Shown: positions 1 through 8,290 of the stretch, piece after piece
How the letters are laid out: each line of letters begins with the position of its first letter
Numbering within the stretch: the stretch's first letter is position 1
From: an uncultured beta proteobacterium
GTDB taxonomy: Bacteria; Pseudomonadota; Gammaproteobacteria; Burkholderiales; Burkholderiaceae_C
DNA: 10,738 nt
Reading direction: 5' to 3'
Assembly (NCBI GenBank): GCA_903886165.1
Contig: CAISLL010000167.1
Span: 1 to 10,738 of the forward strand
Position numbers and translations under genes: made by a program
Notes under the pieces: model-generated
Told to the model about the DNA's origin: nothing
The model's database searches: none
The model's input: only the letters and a program-made list of their open reading frames with translations

Positions 1-50
1 ACTACAGTCACGCCACTTCATCCACACCCACCCACTGTTTAGGAGCGCTC

Positions 51-1343
51 ATGCTGACCAAGACCCAACAAACCAACGCAGCCCTGATGGCCCGCCGCCG
101 TGCCGCCATTCCACGCGGTGTCGGCCAAAGCCACGAAGTGTTCATTGCCCGAGCTGACAACGCCGAGGTGTGGGATGTGGAAGGCAAGCGCTACATTGAC
201 TTTGCCGGTGGCATTGCGGTGCTCAACACCGGCCACTGCCGCCCGGAGATCGGGCAGGCTGTGAAAGCACAGGTCGACCTGTTCACACACACCTGCTTTC
301 AGGTGCTGGCCTACGAGTCATATGTGGAACTGGCCGAGCGCATCAACGCCCTGGCACCCGGCAACTTTGCCAAGAAAACCCTGTTTTTAACCACTGGTGC
401 CGAAGCGGTTGAAAACGCCATCAAGATTGCCCGCTCACACACCAAGCGCAGCGGCGTCATTGCCTTCACCAGCGGTTACCACGGTCGCACCCTGCTCACC
501 CTGGGTCTGACCGGCAAGGTGGCTCCTTACAAACTTGGCTTTGGCCCGTTCCCGAACGAGATTTTCCACGCCCAATTTCCCAATGCCGCGCACGGCGTGA
601 GTGTGGACGACTCCATGGCATCCATTGAATTGATCTTCAAGAACGACATTGAAGCCAGCCGCGTGGCCGCCATCATCATTGAACCCGTCCAAGGTGAAGG
701 CGGCTTCAATGTGGCCCCCACCGACTTTTTGCAGCGCCTGCGTGCCTTGTGTGACCAGCATGGCATTTTGATGATTGCCGACGAAATCCAAACCGGCGCT
801 GGCCGCACCGGCACCTGGTTTGCCATCGAGCAAAGCGGCGTGGCACCAGACATGATCACCATGGCCAAATCCATGGCCGGTGGTTACCCGATCTCTGGTG
901 TGGTGGGTCGTGCAGAGGTGATGGACGCGCCTGCAGCCGGTGGCCTGGGCGGCACCTATGCCGGCAGCCCGGTTGCCTGCGCTGCCGCACTGGCCGTGCT
1001 GGACGTGTTTGAAAAAGACAACCTGCTGACACGCAGCCGCGCGTTGGGTGCGCACATGATGACCCGGCTCAAGGGCATGGCCGCCAAAGACAAACGCATC
1101 TGCGATGTGCGCGGTCTGGGCGCCATGGTGGCGATCGAGTTGTGCAAGGACGGCGATCCGCACCAACCCAGTGCCGAGTTGGCCAAAGCGCTGGCCGCAG
1201 AGGCGACCAAGCGCGGCCTGATCTTGCTGACCTGCGGCACTTATGGCAACGTGGTGCGCATTCTGGTGCCTCTGACGGCCAGCGATGCCATCGTGAACGA
1301 GGGTTTGGCCATCATTGAAGCCAGCCTGGCTGCATTGGCCTGA
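51..1343 (+). CDS. gabT: 4-aminobutyrate aminotransferase (GABA transaminase), class III PLP enzyme
   Basis: Predicted cytoplasmic enzyme moving the amino group of GABA to 2-oxoglutarate, giving succinate semialdehyde and glutamate. The 430-residue product is full length for GabT. Visible landmarks are TTGAEAVENA (114-123) for PLP-phosphate binding, YHGRT (143-147), E211, D244 and Q247 in the MIADEIQTGAGRTG stretch, and the Schiff-base lysine K273 in MAKSMAGGYPISG. GGTYAGSPVACAAAL starts at 300 and R403 sits in VVRILVPL. By recall these match E. coli GabT with a constant shift of five residues (K268, E206, D239, R398, and I50 as I55 here). The start is fixed by AGGAG at 41-45, five bases before the ATG. 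It is followed by the transporter operon, and gabD lies downstream. Related class III transaminases (PuuE, acetylornithine-type) are alternatives, but the neighbourhood supports GABA. Confidence 0.93.
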   Translation: MLTKTQQTNAALMARRRAAIPRGVGQSHEVFIARADNAEVWDVEGKRYIDFAGGIAVLNTGHCRPEIGQAVKAQVDLFTHTCFQVLAYESYVELAERINALAPGNFAKKTLFLTTGAEAVENAIKIARSHTKRSGVIAFTSGYHGRTLLTLGLTGKVAPYKLGFGPFPNEIFHAQFPNAAHGVSVDDSMASIELIFKNDIEASRVAAIIIEPVQGEGGFNVAPTDFLQRLRALCDQHGILMIADEIQTGAGRTGTWFAIEQSGVAPDMITMAKSMAGGYPISGVVGRAEVMDAPAAGGLGGTYAGSPVACAAALAVLDVFEKDNLLTRSRALGAHMMTRLKGMAAKDKRICDVRGLGAMVAIELCKDGDPHQPSAELAKALAAEATKRGLILLTCGTYGNVVRILVPLTASDAIVNEGLAIIEASLAALA

Positions 1344-1361
1344 TTGGCACGCTATTTGCGT

Positions 1362-1374
1362 AGCTAAATTAGCT
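1362..1374. repeat. Short perfect palindrome after gabT
   Basis: AGCTAA-A-TTAGCT, six-base arms around one central A, lies 18 bp after the gabT stop. It is too AT-rich and lacks a T tract, so it is a poor terminator. It may be part of the degenerate intergenic repeat that follows or a small operator. Confidence 0.4.
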
Positions 1375-1375
1375 T

Positions 1376-1408
1376 GTAGCCCATATACTGTTGGCGTCTA
1401 GTGCTTTT
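1376..1408 (+). repeat. Degenerate comamonad-type intergenic repeat (copy A, weak)
   Basis: This GTAGC...CTAG...GCTTTT segment loosely resembles the clearer copy at 5734-5774 (GTAGC, a central AT-rich part, then a CTAG block). Like the other copies it lies between genes. Assignment to the same family is by eye and uncertain. Confidence 0.3.
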
Positions 1409-1424
1409 GAAAGAATAGCAAATA

Positions 1425-2519
1425 ATGGCTTCGTCAGACCCCCTCGTTCGCTTCACCAGTGTCCAAAAAACCTACGACGGCAGCACCCTGGTGGTGCGTG
1501 ACCTGAACCTTGACATCCAGAGCGGCGAATTCCTGTCACTGCTGGGGCCATCAGGTTCGGGCAAGACCACCACGTTGATGATGCTGGCCGGATTTGAGTC
1601 ACCCACCTCGGGTGAAATCTCCCTAGCCGGAAAATCCATCACCCGCACACCCCCGCACAAGCGCAACTTTGGCATGGTGTTTCAAAACTACGCGCTGTTT
1701 CCACACATGACCATTGCCGACAACGTGGCTTACCCACTCACCGTGCGCAAAGTGGAAAAGTCCGAACGTGAAACCCGCGTCAAAAAGGCGCTGGACATGG
1801 TGCACCTGGGTGGCAAGGGTGACCGCTACCCGGGACAACTCTCGGGTGGCCAACAGCAGCGCGTGGCGTTGGCGCGCGCGCTGGTCTTCAACCCGCAACT
1901 GGTGCTGATGGACGAGCCGCTGGGGGCGCTGGACAAACAGTTGCGCGAACACATGCAACTGGAGCTCAAGGAACTGCACCGCAAGCTCGGGCTGACCTTT
2001 GTCTACGTCACCCATGACCAGTCCGAAGCCCTCACCATGTCCGACCGGGTGGCGGTGTTCAACGACGGATTGATCCAGCAGATCGACACCGTCACCACCT
2101 TGTATGAGACCCCGGTGAACCGTTTTGTGGCCAGTTTTGTGGGTGACAACACCGTGCTCAACGCTCAGATCACCGTCACCGAGCGTGGTGCAGGTGGCAC
2201 CTGCAAGGTGCGCCTGCCCTGCGGTACCGAGCTGCAGGGGCAGGACATCAACGGCGCCCCGCTAAATTACCCGGTGCAGGCCTGCATCCGCCCGGAGCGA
2301 GCAAGCATCTGCCCGGGCAGTCAGCCCGCACCGCCAAACAGCCTGCGTGCCACGGTCAACGACCTGATTTATTTTGGTGACCACTTGCGTGTGCGCTGTG
2401 AAGTTGACAAGCAGGTGCCCACCACGGTCAAGATTGCCCTGTCCAGCTCCAACATCCCGCAGGCCGGCGACACCGTCTGGCTGGTCCTGCCCCCCGAGCA
2501 TTTGCGAGTCTACGCATGA
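1425..2519 (+). CDS. potA: Polyamine-type ABC importer ATPase (PotA-like)
   Basis: Nucleotide-binding subunit that powers import through the two permeases encoded just downstream; it acts on the cytoplasmic face of the inner membrane. Landmarks in the 364-residue protein: Walker A GPSGSGKTT (41-49), Q-loop Q87 in MVFQNYALFPHMT, signature LSGGQQQR (139-146), Walker B LVLMDEP (159-165), D-loop GALD (167-170) and switch histidine H197 in YVTHDQSEA. Residues from about 243 form a C-terminal regulatory region of the TOBE type found in PotA/FbpC/CysA-like ATPases, including FVGDNTVLNA (238-247) and CIRPERASI (287-295). The start has only a weak GAAAG-like ribosome site about a dozen bases upstream, but the N-terminus aligns with family practice. 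The stop overlaps an ATG at 2516. Substrate (spermidine/putrescine versus guanidinobutyrate or GABA) cannot be set from this subunit. Confidence 0.9.
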   Translation: MASSDPLVRFTSVQKTYDGSTLVVRDLNLDIQSGEFLSLLGPSGSGKTTTLMMLAGFESPTSGEISLAGKSITRTPPHKRNFGMVFQNYALFPHMTIADNVAYPLTVRKVEKSERETRVKKALDMVHLGGKGDRYPGQLSGGQQQRVALARALVFNPQLVLMDEPLGALDKQLREHMQLELKELHRKLGLTFVYVTHDQSEALTMSDRVAVFNDGLIQQIDTVTTLYETPVNRFVASFVGDNTVLNAQITVTERGAGGTCKVRLPCGTELQGQDINGAPLNYPVQACIRPERASICPGSQPAPPNSLRATVNDLIYFGDHLRVRCEVDKQVPTTVKIALSSSNIPQAGDTVWLVLPPEHLRVYA

Positions 2520-2566
2520 CCCGTTTGCGCTTTTTGGTTCTTTTTCAACCCCCTAGGAGACCTTCG

Positions 2567-3598
2567 ATGAAACTCACCCCCCTGGTTGCAGCCTGCGCCG
2601 CACTGTGTTCCCTTTCCGTCCAAGCCGAGACCCAAATCACCGTGGTGAATTTTGGTGGTGCCAATGGCAATGCCCAAAAAATTGCCTACTTTGCACCCTA
2701 CGAAAAAGCCACTGGCAACAAAGTGGTTGGCGTCGAATACAACGGTGAGCAGGCCAAGATCAAGGCCATGGTCGAGTCAAAAAAAGTGAACTGGGACGTG
2801 GTTGAAGTCGAATCCCCCGACGTCACCCGCGGCTGCGACGAAGGCCTGTTCGAAAAACTCGACTACAGCAAAATCGGCAACAAGGCCGACTTTACGCCCG
2901 CAGCGGTTCATGAGTGCGGTATCGGCACCTTCGTCTGGTCCACTGTAATGGCGTACAACGGCGACAAGCTCAAGACCGCACCAACCACCTGGGCTGACTT
3001 CTGGGATGTGAAAAAATTCCCTGGCAAACGCGCCATGCGCAAGGGCGCCCGCTACAACGTCGAATTTGCCCTGATGGCAGACGGCGTGCCAGTGAAAGAC
3101 GTGTACAAGGTGCTGATGACCAAGGACGGTGCCGAACGCGCCTTCAAAAAGCTGACCGAACTCAAGCCCAACATCCAGTGGTGGGAAGCCGGTGCGCAGC
3201 CGCCGCAGTTTTTGGTGGCGGGTGACGTGGTCATGACCACCGCCTACAACGGCCGCATTGATGCCGCCCAGCGCGAAGGCAAGAACCTCAAGATCACCTG
3301 GACCGGCGGCATTTATGACCTGGACTACTGGGTCATGCCCAAAGGTACCCCCAACAAGGAAGCCGCCCTGAAGTTCATCGCCCTGGCCAGCAGTGCAGAT
3401 GCCCAGGCCGAGTACGCCAAGAACATTTCTTACGGCCCGACCAACACCAAGGCGCTGACCAAGCTGGACCCCAAGGTGCTGAGTCAATTGCCCACCTCGG
3501 CAGCCAACTCCAAGACCGCACTGCAGTTCAACGTGAGTTTCTGGGCTGACCAGGGTGAAGCGCTCGAAAAGCGTTTTGCTGCATGGGCTGCACAGTAA
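2567..3598 (+). CDS. potD: Periplasmic substrate-binding protein of polyamine-type ABC importer (PotD-like)
   Basis: Binds the imported solute in the periplasm and delivers it to the permeases. I place the start at 2567: AGGAGA at 2555-2560 precedes this ATG and it yields a clean signal peptide (MKL, a hydrophobic core, SVQA, predicted cleavage after A20). An in-frame ATG at 2516 overlapping the potA stop would add 17 residues before the signal sequence. The 343-residue precursor begins its mature part with ITVVNFGGANG (24-34). It has a cysteine pair, C90 and C117, well placed for a disulfide. Aromatic residues typical of cation pockets occur at W75, W205-W206-E207 and Y254-W255. The C-terminal MPKGTPNKEAALKFI (257-271) is characteristic of PotD/PotF-like extracellular solute-binding proteins. 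Specificity is not determinable here; the flanking GABA genes suggest putrescine, agmatine, guanidinobutyrate or GABA. Confidence 0.88.
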   Translation: MKLTPLVAACAALCSLSVQAETQITVVNFGGANGNAQKIAYFAPYEKATGNKVVGVEYNGEQAKIKAMVESKKVNWDVVEVESPDVTRGCDEGLFEKLDYSKIGNKADFTPAAVHECGIGTFVWSTVMAYNGDKLKTAPTTWADFWDVKKFPGKRAMRKGARYNVEFALMADGVPVKDVYKVLMTKDGAERAFKKLTELKPNIQWWEAGAQPPQFLVAGDVVMTTAYNGRIDAAQREGKNLKITWTGGIYDLDYWVMPKGTPNKEAALKFIALASSADAQAEYAKNISYGPTNTKALTKLDPKVLSQLPTSAANSKTALQFNVSFWADQGEALEKRFAAWAAQ

Positions 3599-3618
3599 GC
3601 TGACACAGGAGAGATGGC

Positions 3619-4860
3619 ATGACTGTCGCCACCACCTTGATTCCCGGCAACCTGGCGGCTCAGTTGAGGCGTTCACAGCGGCGCAAAAAAGCCTTTGCCA
3701 TCTCTCTGACCCTGCCCCTGCTGATTTTTCTGCTGGCCGTCTTCATCGTGCCCATTGGCGCGCTGCTGGTGCGTGCAGTAGAAAACCCGGAGGTGGCCAG
3801 CTCGCTCAAGCACACGGTGGCGGTGCTCGACACCTGGGATCGCCATTCGACGCCTCCCGACACCGCATACGCTGCCCTTGCCACTGACCTCGCCGCCATC
3901 GCCGAACAGTCGGACGCTGGCGGATTGGCGCGCCGCCTGAACAGTGAAATCAGCGGTGCCCGCTCACTTGTCATGAGCACTTACCGGGCCCTGCCCTTTG
4001 ACAAAGGTCTGAGCCCCGATCAGGTCAAGGCGCGCATGCTTGAGATTGACCCGCGTTGGGCCGAAGTGGGCTACTGGCAGGCGATTGCCAAAAACGGCTC
4101 CCGCTGGACGCCCGACTATCTGTTGACCTCGGTCGACCTGAAGCGCGACATCCACGGTGACATCGTCAAGGTGGATGCCGATTCGGCTGCCTTTTTCAAG
4201 ATCCTGATGCGCACCTTCAGCATCAGCGCGGTGGTGACCATTTTTTGCCTGCTGCTTGGCTACCCGCTGGCCTACTGGCTGTCCACCCTGACGCCGCGCC
4301 AGGCCAATATTTTGATGATTCTGGTCCTGGTGCCGTTCTGGACCTCGATTCTGGTGCGCTCGGCGGCCTGGATCGTGCTGCTGCAATCCAACGGACTGGT
4401 GAACCGCTCGCTGATGGAAATCGGCCTGATCAGCGAACCGCTGCCGCTGCTGTTCAACCGGCTGGGGGTCATCATCGCCATGGTGCACATCCTGTTGCCG
4501 TTCATGATCCTGCCGCTCTACAGCGTGATGAAATCCGTGCCGGCCACCTATTTGCGCGCCGCAGTTTCGCTTGGCTCATCCCCCCTGGCAGCTTTTTTCC
4601 GGGTCTATGTGCCGCAAACCTACCCCGGCATTGGTGCCGGTGGCTTGCTGGTGTTCATTTTGAGCATTGGGTATTACGTGACCCCGGCACTGCTGGGTGG
4701 TGCTGATGACCAGATGCTGAGTTACTACATCGCCCAGTACACCAATGTCACCGTGAACTGGGGCATGGCCTGCGCCCTGGGTGCCGTGCTGCTGTCTGCC
4801 ACGCTGGTCCTGTACGCCCTGTACCGCCGTGTGGTGAAGTCTGAACTAAGTCTGGGGTAG
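3619..4860 (+). CDS. potB: ABC importer permease subunit 1 (PotB-like) with large periplasmic insert
   Basis: Inner-membrane subunit forming half of the translocation pore. AGGAG at 3607-3611 sets the ATG, 20 bp after the binding-protein stop. Predicted membrane segments in the 413-residue protein lie at about 27-50, 198-222, 229-256, 281-304, 341-360 and 384-403. The cytoplasmic EAA-type loop that docks on the ATPase is at about 313-333 (RAAVSLGSSPLAAFFRVYVP). The protein is much longer than E. coli PotB (about 275 residues) because some 135 hydrophilic residues (about 54-190) separate the first two membrane helices and should face the periplasm. That segment reads as one continuous frame with no sign of fusion or frameshift. 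Larger permeases with such inserts exist in polyamine/opine-type systems, so this is probably a family feature, but its role is unknown to me. Confidence 0.88.
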   Translation: MTVATTLIPGNLAAQLRRSQRRKKAFAISLTLPLLIFLLAVFIVPIGALLVRAVENPEVASSLKHTVAVLDTWDRHSTPPDTAYAALATDLAAIAEQSDAGGLARRLNSEISGARSLVMSTYRALPFDKGLSPDQVKARMLEIDPRWAEVGYWQAIAKNGSRWTPDYLLTSVDLKRDIHGDIVKVDADSAAFFKILMRTFSISAVVTIFCLLLGYPLAYWLSTLTPRQANILMILVLVPFWTSILVRSAAWIVLLQSNGLVNRSLMEIGLISEPLPLLFNRLGVIIAMVHILLPFMILPLYSVMKSVPATYLRAAVSLGSSPLAAFFRVYVPQTYPGIGAGGLLVFILSIGYYVTPALLGGADDQMLSYYIAQYTNVTVNWGMACALGAVLLSATLVLYALYRRVVKSELSLG

Positions 4861-4864
4861 CCTG

Positions 4865-5689
4865 ATGTCTCTTCCCGCCCGTCCCATTTTTCCGGCCTAC
4901 GCCACCTTTGCCGACAAGCTCGGCTGGTATCTGCTTCGCGGCGTGGGTGTGCTGGTACTGCTGTTTCTGCTGCTGCCCATTCTGGTCATCATGCCGCTGT
5001 CGTTTTCTGCCAGCTCGTTCCTGTCTTACCCGATGCCCGGTTGGTCGCTGCAGTGGTACGACAACCTGTTTTCATCCGCCGAATGGGCCCGAGCCACACG
5101 CAACAGCTTCATCGTGGCACCCTTGGCCACCATTTTGGCCACCATTTTGGGCACCACAGCTGCAGTCGGCCTGGCACGCGTCAATTTCTGGGGCAAGGGT
5201 GCTCTGATGAGCCTGCTGATTGCCCCCATGGTGGTGCCGATTGTGGTGGTAGGTGTCAGCACCTATCTGTTTTTTGCCCGCATTGGCATCAACGACAGCT
5301 ACCTGGGGCTGGTGCTGGTGCATGCGGCCCTGGGTGCGCCGTTTGTGCTGACCACCGTGCTCGCCACACTGCAAAGCTTTAATGAGAATTTGATCCGTGC
5401 CTCGTTAAGCCTGGGCGCGGGCCATCTCACCACGTTCTTCCGCGTCACCTTGCCGATCATTGCGCCGGGGGTGATCTCGGGAGCGCTGTTTGCCTTTGCC
5501 ACCTCGTTTGACGAAGTGGTGGTGACCTTGTTCATTGCCGGGCCAACCCAGGTGACACTGCCACGCCAGATGTTCACCGGTATCCGCGAAAACATCAACC
5601 CGACCATTGCGGCCGTGGCCACCCTGCTGATCATTTTCACCACCACCCTGATGCTGGGGCTGGAGTGGCTGCGTGGCAGAAGGCGTTGA
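4865..5689 (+). CDS. potC: ABC importer permease subunit 2 (PotC-like)
   Basis: Second pore-forming inner-membrane subunit, partner of the preceding permease. It starts 4 bp after the upstream stop, with a G-rich stretch (GGGG just before the TAG) as a likely ribosome site; such spacing implies translational coupling. The 274 residues match the usual PotC length. Hydrophobic segments lie at about 25-47, 81-104, 115-137, 145-168, 199-222 and 248-266. The EAA-type loop for the ATPase is at about 178-200 (RASLSLGAGHLTTFFRVTLP). A 12-bp tandem repeat in the second membrane helix encodes LATILATILGTT. The stop codon lies in a GGCGTT/AACGCC inverted repeat (5682-5687 with 5702-5707) without a T tract, so it is only a weak terminator candidate. 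Confidence 0.88.
   Translation: MSLPARPIFPAYATFADKLGWYLLRGVGVLVLLFLLLPILVIMPLSFSASSFLSYPMPGWSLQWYDNLFSSAEWARATRNSFIVAPLATILATILGTTAAVGLARVNFWGKGALMSLLIAPMVVPIVVVGVSTYLFFARIGINDSYLGLVLVHAALGAPFVLTTVLATLQSFNENLIRASLSLGAGHLTTFFRVTLPIIAPGVISGALFAFATSFDEVVVTLFIAGPTQVTLPRQMFTGIRENINPTIAAVATLLIIFTTTLMLGLEWLRGRRR
5123..5158 (+). repeat. 12-bp in-frame tandem repeat inside permease gene
   Basis: The unit TTGGCCACCATT occurs twice exactly (5123-5134, 5135-5146), followed by a diverged third unit TTGGGCACCACA. It encodes repeated Leu-Ala-Thr-Ile in a membrane helix. In-frame length change by slippage would be tolerated; there is no evidence that it happens. Confidence 0.7.
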
Positions 5690-5733
5690 AAGACCCTCTC
5701 TAACGCCGCCTATCCGCCTCTGATAATTAATTC

Positions 5734-5774
5734 GTAGCGGTTAGCACTTTATTTATAAGGGCTAGAGGCCAAAA
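5734..5774 (+). repeat. Comamonad-type intergenic repeat (copy B, clearest)
   Basis: The segment runs GTAGCGGTTAGCAC, an AT-rich centre, then AAGGGCTAGAGGCCAAAA. It resembles a short dispersed repeat I recall from Comamonadaceae genomes, with a TAGC-rich start and a GCTAGAGGCC block. It lies between the permease and the ureohydrolase gene, and its last bases are 9 bp before that gene's ATG, so it may carry the local expression signals. Family assignment is from memory. Confidence 0.5.
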
Positions 5775-5783
5775 GTTATAAAA

Positions 5784-6734
5784 ATGACCCAAGCAAAGAA
5801 TCAACCCCTGTCAGGCAATGCCATGCCACGTTTTGGCGGCATTGCCAGCATGATGCGCCTGCCGGTTGTCGGTTCGGCACACGGTCTGGACGCCGCGTTT
5901 GTCGGCGTGCCGCTGGACATCGGCACCAGCCACCGGCCCGGCACCCGTTTTGGTCCGCGCGAAATCCGGTCCCAGTCCAGCCTGATCCGACCCTACAACA
6001 TGGCCACCGGCGCTGCACCCTTTGACACGCTGCAGGTGGCTGACCTGGGCGATGTGTCCATCAATACCTACTCGCTTGACAAGTCGATGCGCATCATCAA
6101 CGACTACTTTGACGAGTTGTTGGCCCATGATTGCATTCCGCTGACCCTCGGTGGCGACCACACCATTGCGCTGCCCATCCTGCGCGCGATGGCGGCAAAA
6201 CACGGCCCTGTAGCGCTGGTGCACGTGGATGCCCACGCCGACGTGAACGACACCATGTTTGGCGAGCGCATCGCGCATGGCACGCCGTTTCGCCGGGCAG
6301 TGGAAGAAAATCTGCTGGACTGCAAAAAGGTGTTCCAGATTGGCCTGCGCGGCAGCGGTTATGCACGCGACGACTTTGACTGGCCGCGCGAGCAGGGCTT
6401 CACGCTGGTGATGGCGCATGAGGTCTGGTACCAGTCACTGGCCCCGTTGATGGTGAGAATCAGGGCGCACATCGGCAACACCCCTTGTTACCTGAGCTTT
6501 GACATCGACGGTATCGACCCGGCCTACGCAGGTGGCACCGGCACACCTGAAATCGGTGGCTTGAGCGTGCCGCAGGCATTGGAGATCATTCGCGGCTGCC
6601 ACGGGCTGAACCTGGTCGGCTGTGACCTGGTCGAGGTGTCGCCCCCCTATGATCTCAGCGGCAACACCGCACTGCTCGGCGCCAACCTGTTGTTCGAGAT
6701 GCTTTGTGCCCTGCCCGGGGTTGCGAGACGCTAG
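5784..6734 (+). CDS. Agmatinase-family ureohydrolase, probably guanidinobutyrase or agmatinase
   Basis: Predicted Mn-dependent cytosolic hydrolase releasing urea from a guanidino compound. The 316-residue protein carries the full arginase/agmatinase metal site: H126 in GGDHT, D149/H151/D153 in VDAHAD, and D240/D242 in SFDIDGIDP. H165 (AHGTPF) and E284 (DLVEVSPPYD) are also in place. The N-terminal PLSGNAMPRFGGIASMMRLP pattern and the C-terminal GNTALLGANLLFEMLCALPGV resemble the Pseudomonas GbuA/GpuA branch (guanidinobutyrase and guanidinopropionase) as I recall it, more than E. coli SpeB. Guanidinobutyrase would yield GABA, the substrate of the flanking transaminase; agmatinase would yield putrescine, for which no oxidation genes are present here. 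No clear ribosome site precedes ATG 5784; the conserved N-terminus supports it over ATG 5820. Family is certain, exact substrate is not. Confidence 0.88.
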   Translation: MTQAKNQPLSGNAMPRFGGIASMMRLPVVGSAHGLDAAFVGVPLDIGTSHRPGTRFGPREIRSQSSLIRPYNMATGAAPFDTLQVADLGDVSINTYSLDKSMRIINDYFDELLAHDCIPLTLGGDHTIALPILRAMAAKHGPVALVHVDAHADVNDTMFGERIAHGTPFRRAVEENLLDCKKVFQIGLRGSGYARDDFDWPREQGFTLVMAHEVWYQSLAPLMVRIRAHIGNTPCYLSFDIDGIDPAYAGGTGTPEIGGLSVPQALEIIRGCHGLNLVGCDLVEVSPPYDLSGNTALLGANLLFEMLCALPGVARR

Positions 6735-6806
6735 TTATTTTCTAGCAAAATACGCTTATTAAAATTTGGCTGTGGCCCTATTCATTATAAATTTACAGGA
6801 GTTTTC

Positions 6807-8285
6807 ATGTCTACATCTGTTTCCCCACTTTCCCTGCTCAAAGACCCTAGCCTGCTGAAAACCGATGCGCTGATCAACGGCCAATGGATCGCAGGCAGCA
6901 GTCGCTTTGCCGTCACCGACCCAGCCACTGGCGCCCATCTGGCAGACGTGGCCAACCTTGGCCCGGCCGATGCCGAAGCGGCGATTGCCGCTGCCAATGC
7001 CGCCTGGCCTGCCTGGCGCAGCAAAACCGCGAAAGAGCGCAGCATCATCCTGCGCAAGTGGTTTGACCTGCTGATGGCGAATCAGGACGACCTGGGCCGC
7101 ATCATGACCGCCGAGCAAGGCAAGCCCCTGGCCGAAGCCAAGGGCGAAGTCGCTTATGGCGCCAGCTTTGTCGAGTGGTTTGCAGAAGAAGCCAAACGAG
7201 TCAACGGCGAAACCCTGCCCCAGTTTGACAACAACCGTCGCCTGCTGGTGCTGCGCCAGCCGATTGGCGTGTGCGCCGCCATCACGCCGTGGAACTTTCC
7301 GATTGCCATGATCACCCGCAAGGTCGCGCCGGCACTCGCTGCAGGCTGCACTGTGGTCATCAAGCCAGCGGAACTGACCCCGCTGACCGCGCTGGCGGCC
7401 GCCGAGCTGGCGATCCGCGCGGGTGTGCCAGCCGGTGTGATCAACATGGTCACGGCCGATGCCGACAATTCGATTGCCTTGGGCAAGGTGATTTGCGCCA
7501 GCGACGTGGTGCGCCACATCAGTTTCACCGGTTCCACCGAAGTGGGACGCATCCTGATGGCACAGTCCGCCCCCACCGTGAAGAAAATGTCGCTCGAATT
7601 GGGCGGCAACGCCCCCTTCATCGTGTTTGACGATGCCGACATTGACAGCGCAGTGGAAGGCGCGTTTGCCAGCAAATACCGCAACGCCGGCCAAACCTGC
7701 GTCTGCTCCAACCGGCTGTATGTGCAAGCCGGTGTGTACGACGAATTTGTGGAGAAGTTTGCCGCCAAGGTCAAGACCGCCAAGGTCGGCAACGGCTTTG
7801 AGGACGGCGTCAACCAGGGTCCGCTGATTGAAGAGGCAGCGCTGCAAAAAGTAGAGCGCCATGTGAATGATGCCGTGGCCAAGGGTGCCCGTTTGCTGGT
7901 GGGTGGCAAGCGCCTTGCCGGCCAGTTCTTTGAGCCCACGGTGGTCGCCGACGCCACAGCCGACATGTTGTGCGCGCGTGAGGAAACCTTCGGCCCCTTC
8001 GCCCCGGTGTTCAAGTTCAGTACCGAGCAGGAAGCCATTGACGCTGCCAACAACACCGAGTTTGGCCTGGCCAGCTACTTCTACAGCCGCGACATTGGCC
8101 GCATCTGGCGCGTGAGCGAGTCCCTCGAATACGGCATGGTGGGTATCAACGTGGGCATTCTGGCCACCGAACACGTGCCATTTGGCGGTGTCAAACAATC
8201 CGGCCTGGGCCGTGAAGGCTCACACCACGGCATGGATGACTACGTCGAAATCAAGTATCTGTGCATGGGTGACATCCTGAAATAA
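6807..8285 (+). CDS. gabD: NAD(P)+-dependent succinate-semialdehyde dehydrogenase
   Basis: Oxidises succinate semialdehyde, the product of GabT, to succinate, which enters the TCA cycle. The 492-residue length is normal for GabD. Aldehyde dehydrogenase landmarks are PWNFP with N163, K186 in VVIKPAEL (NADP-binding lysine), the FTGSTEVG cofactor loop (240-247), general base E264 in LELGGNAP and nucleophile C298 in AGQTCVCSNR. EETFGPFAP (392-400) and the C-terminal PFGGVKQSGLGREG are also present. C298 and E264 sit ten residues beyond their E. coli GabD counterparts (C288, E254, by recall). C300 gives the C-x-C pair seen in SSADHs, where a disulfide redox switch is known in the human enzyme. AGGAG at 6797-6801, five bases before ATG, supports the start. 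Glutarate-semialdehyde dehydrogenase is a close alternative, but gabT nearby favours GabD. Confidence 0.93.
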   Translation: MSTSVSPLSLLKDPSLLKTDALINGQWIAGSSRFAVTDPATGAHLADVANLGPADAEAAIAAANAAWPAWRSKTAKERSIILRKWFDLLMANQDDLGRIMTAEQGKPLAEAKGEVAYGASFVEWFAEEAKRVNGETLPQFDNNRRLLVLRQPIGVCAAITPWNFPIAMITRKVAPALAAGCTVVIKPAELTPLTALAAAELAIRAGVPAGVINMVTADADNSIALGKVICASDVVRHISFTGSTEVGRILMAQSAPTVKKMSLELGGNAPFIVFDDADIDSAVEGAFASKYRNAGQTCVCSNRLYVQAGVYDEFVEKFAAKVKTAKVGNGFEDGVNQGPLIEEAALQKVERHVNDAVAKGARLLVGGKRLAGQFFEPTVVADATADMLCAREETFGPFAPVFKFSTEQEAIDAANNTEFGLASYFYSRDIGRIWRVSESLEYGMVGINVGILATEHVPFGGVKQSGLGREGSHHGMDDYVEIKYLCMGDILK

Positions 8286-8290
8286 GCAAA

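Noticed and set aside
2516..2566. Earlier in-frame start for the binding protein overlapping the potA stop
   Set aside because: It would put 17 residues in front of a good signal peptide, whereas ATG 2567 has AGGAGA at the right distance.
6759..8198. A very long open frame on the minus strand opposite gabD, and a similar one at 435-1166 opposite gabT
   Set aside because: Both lie fully antisense to genes with complete catalytic motifs, show no recognisable domains and are rich in His, Gly, Ala and Gln as expected for shadow frames of G+C-rich codons.
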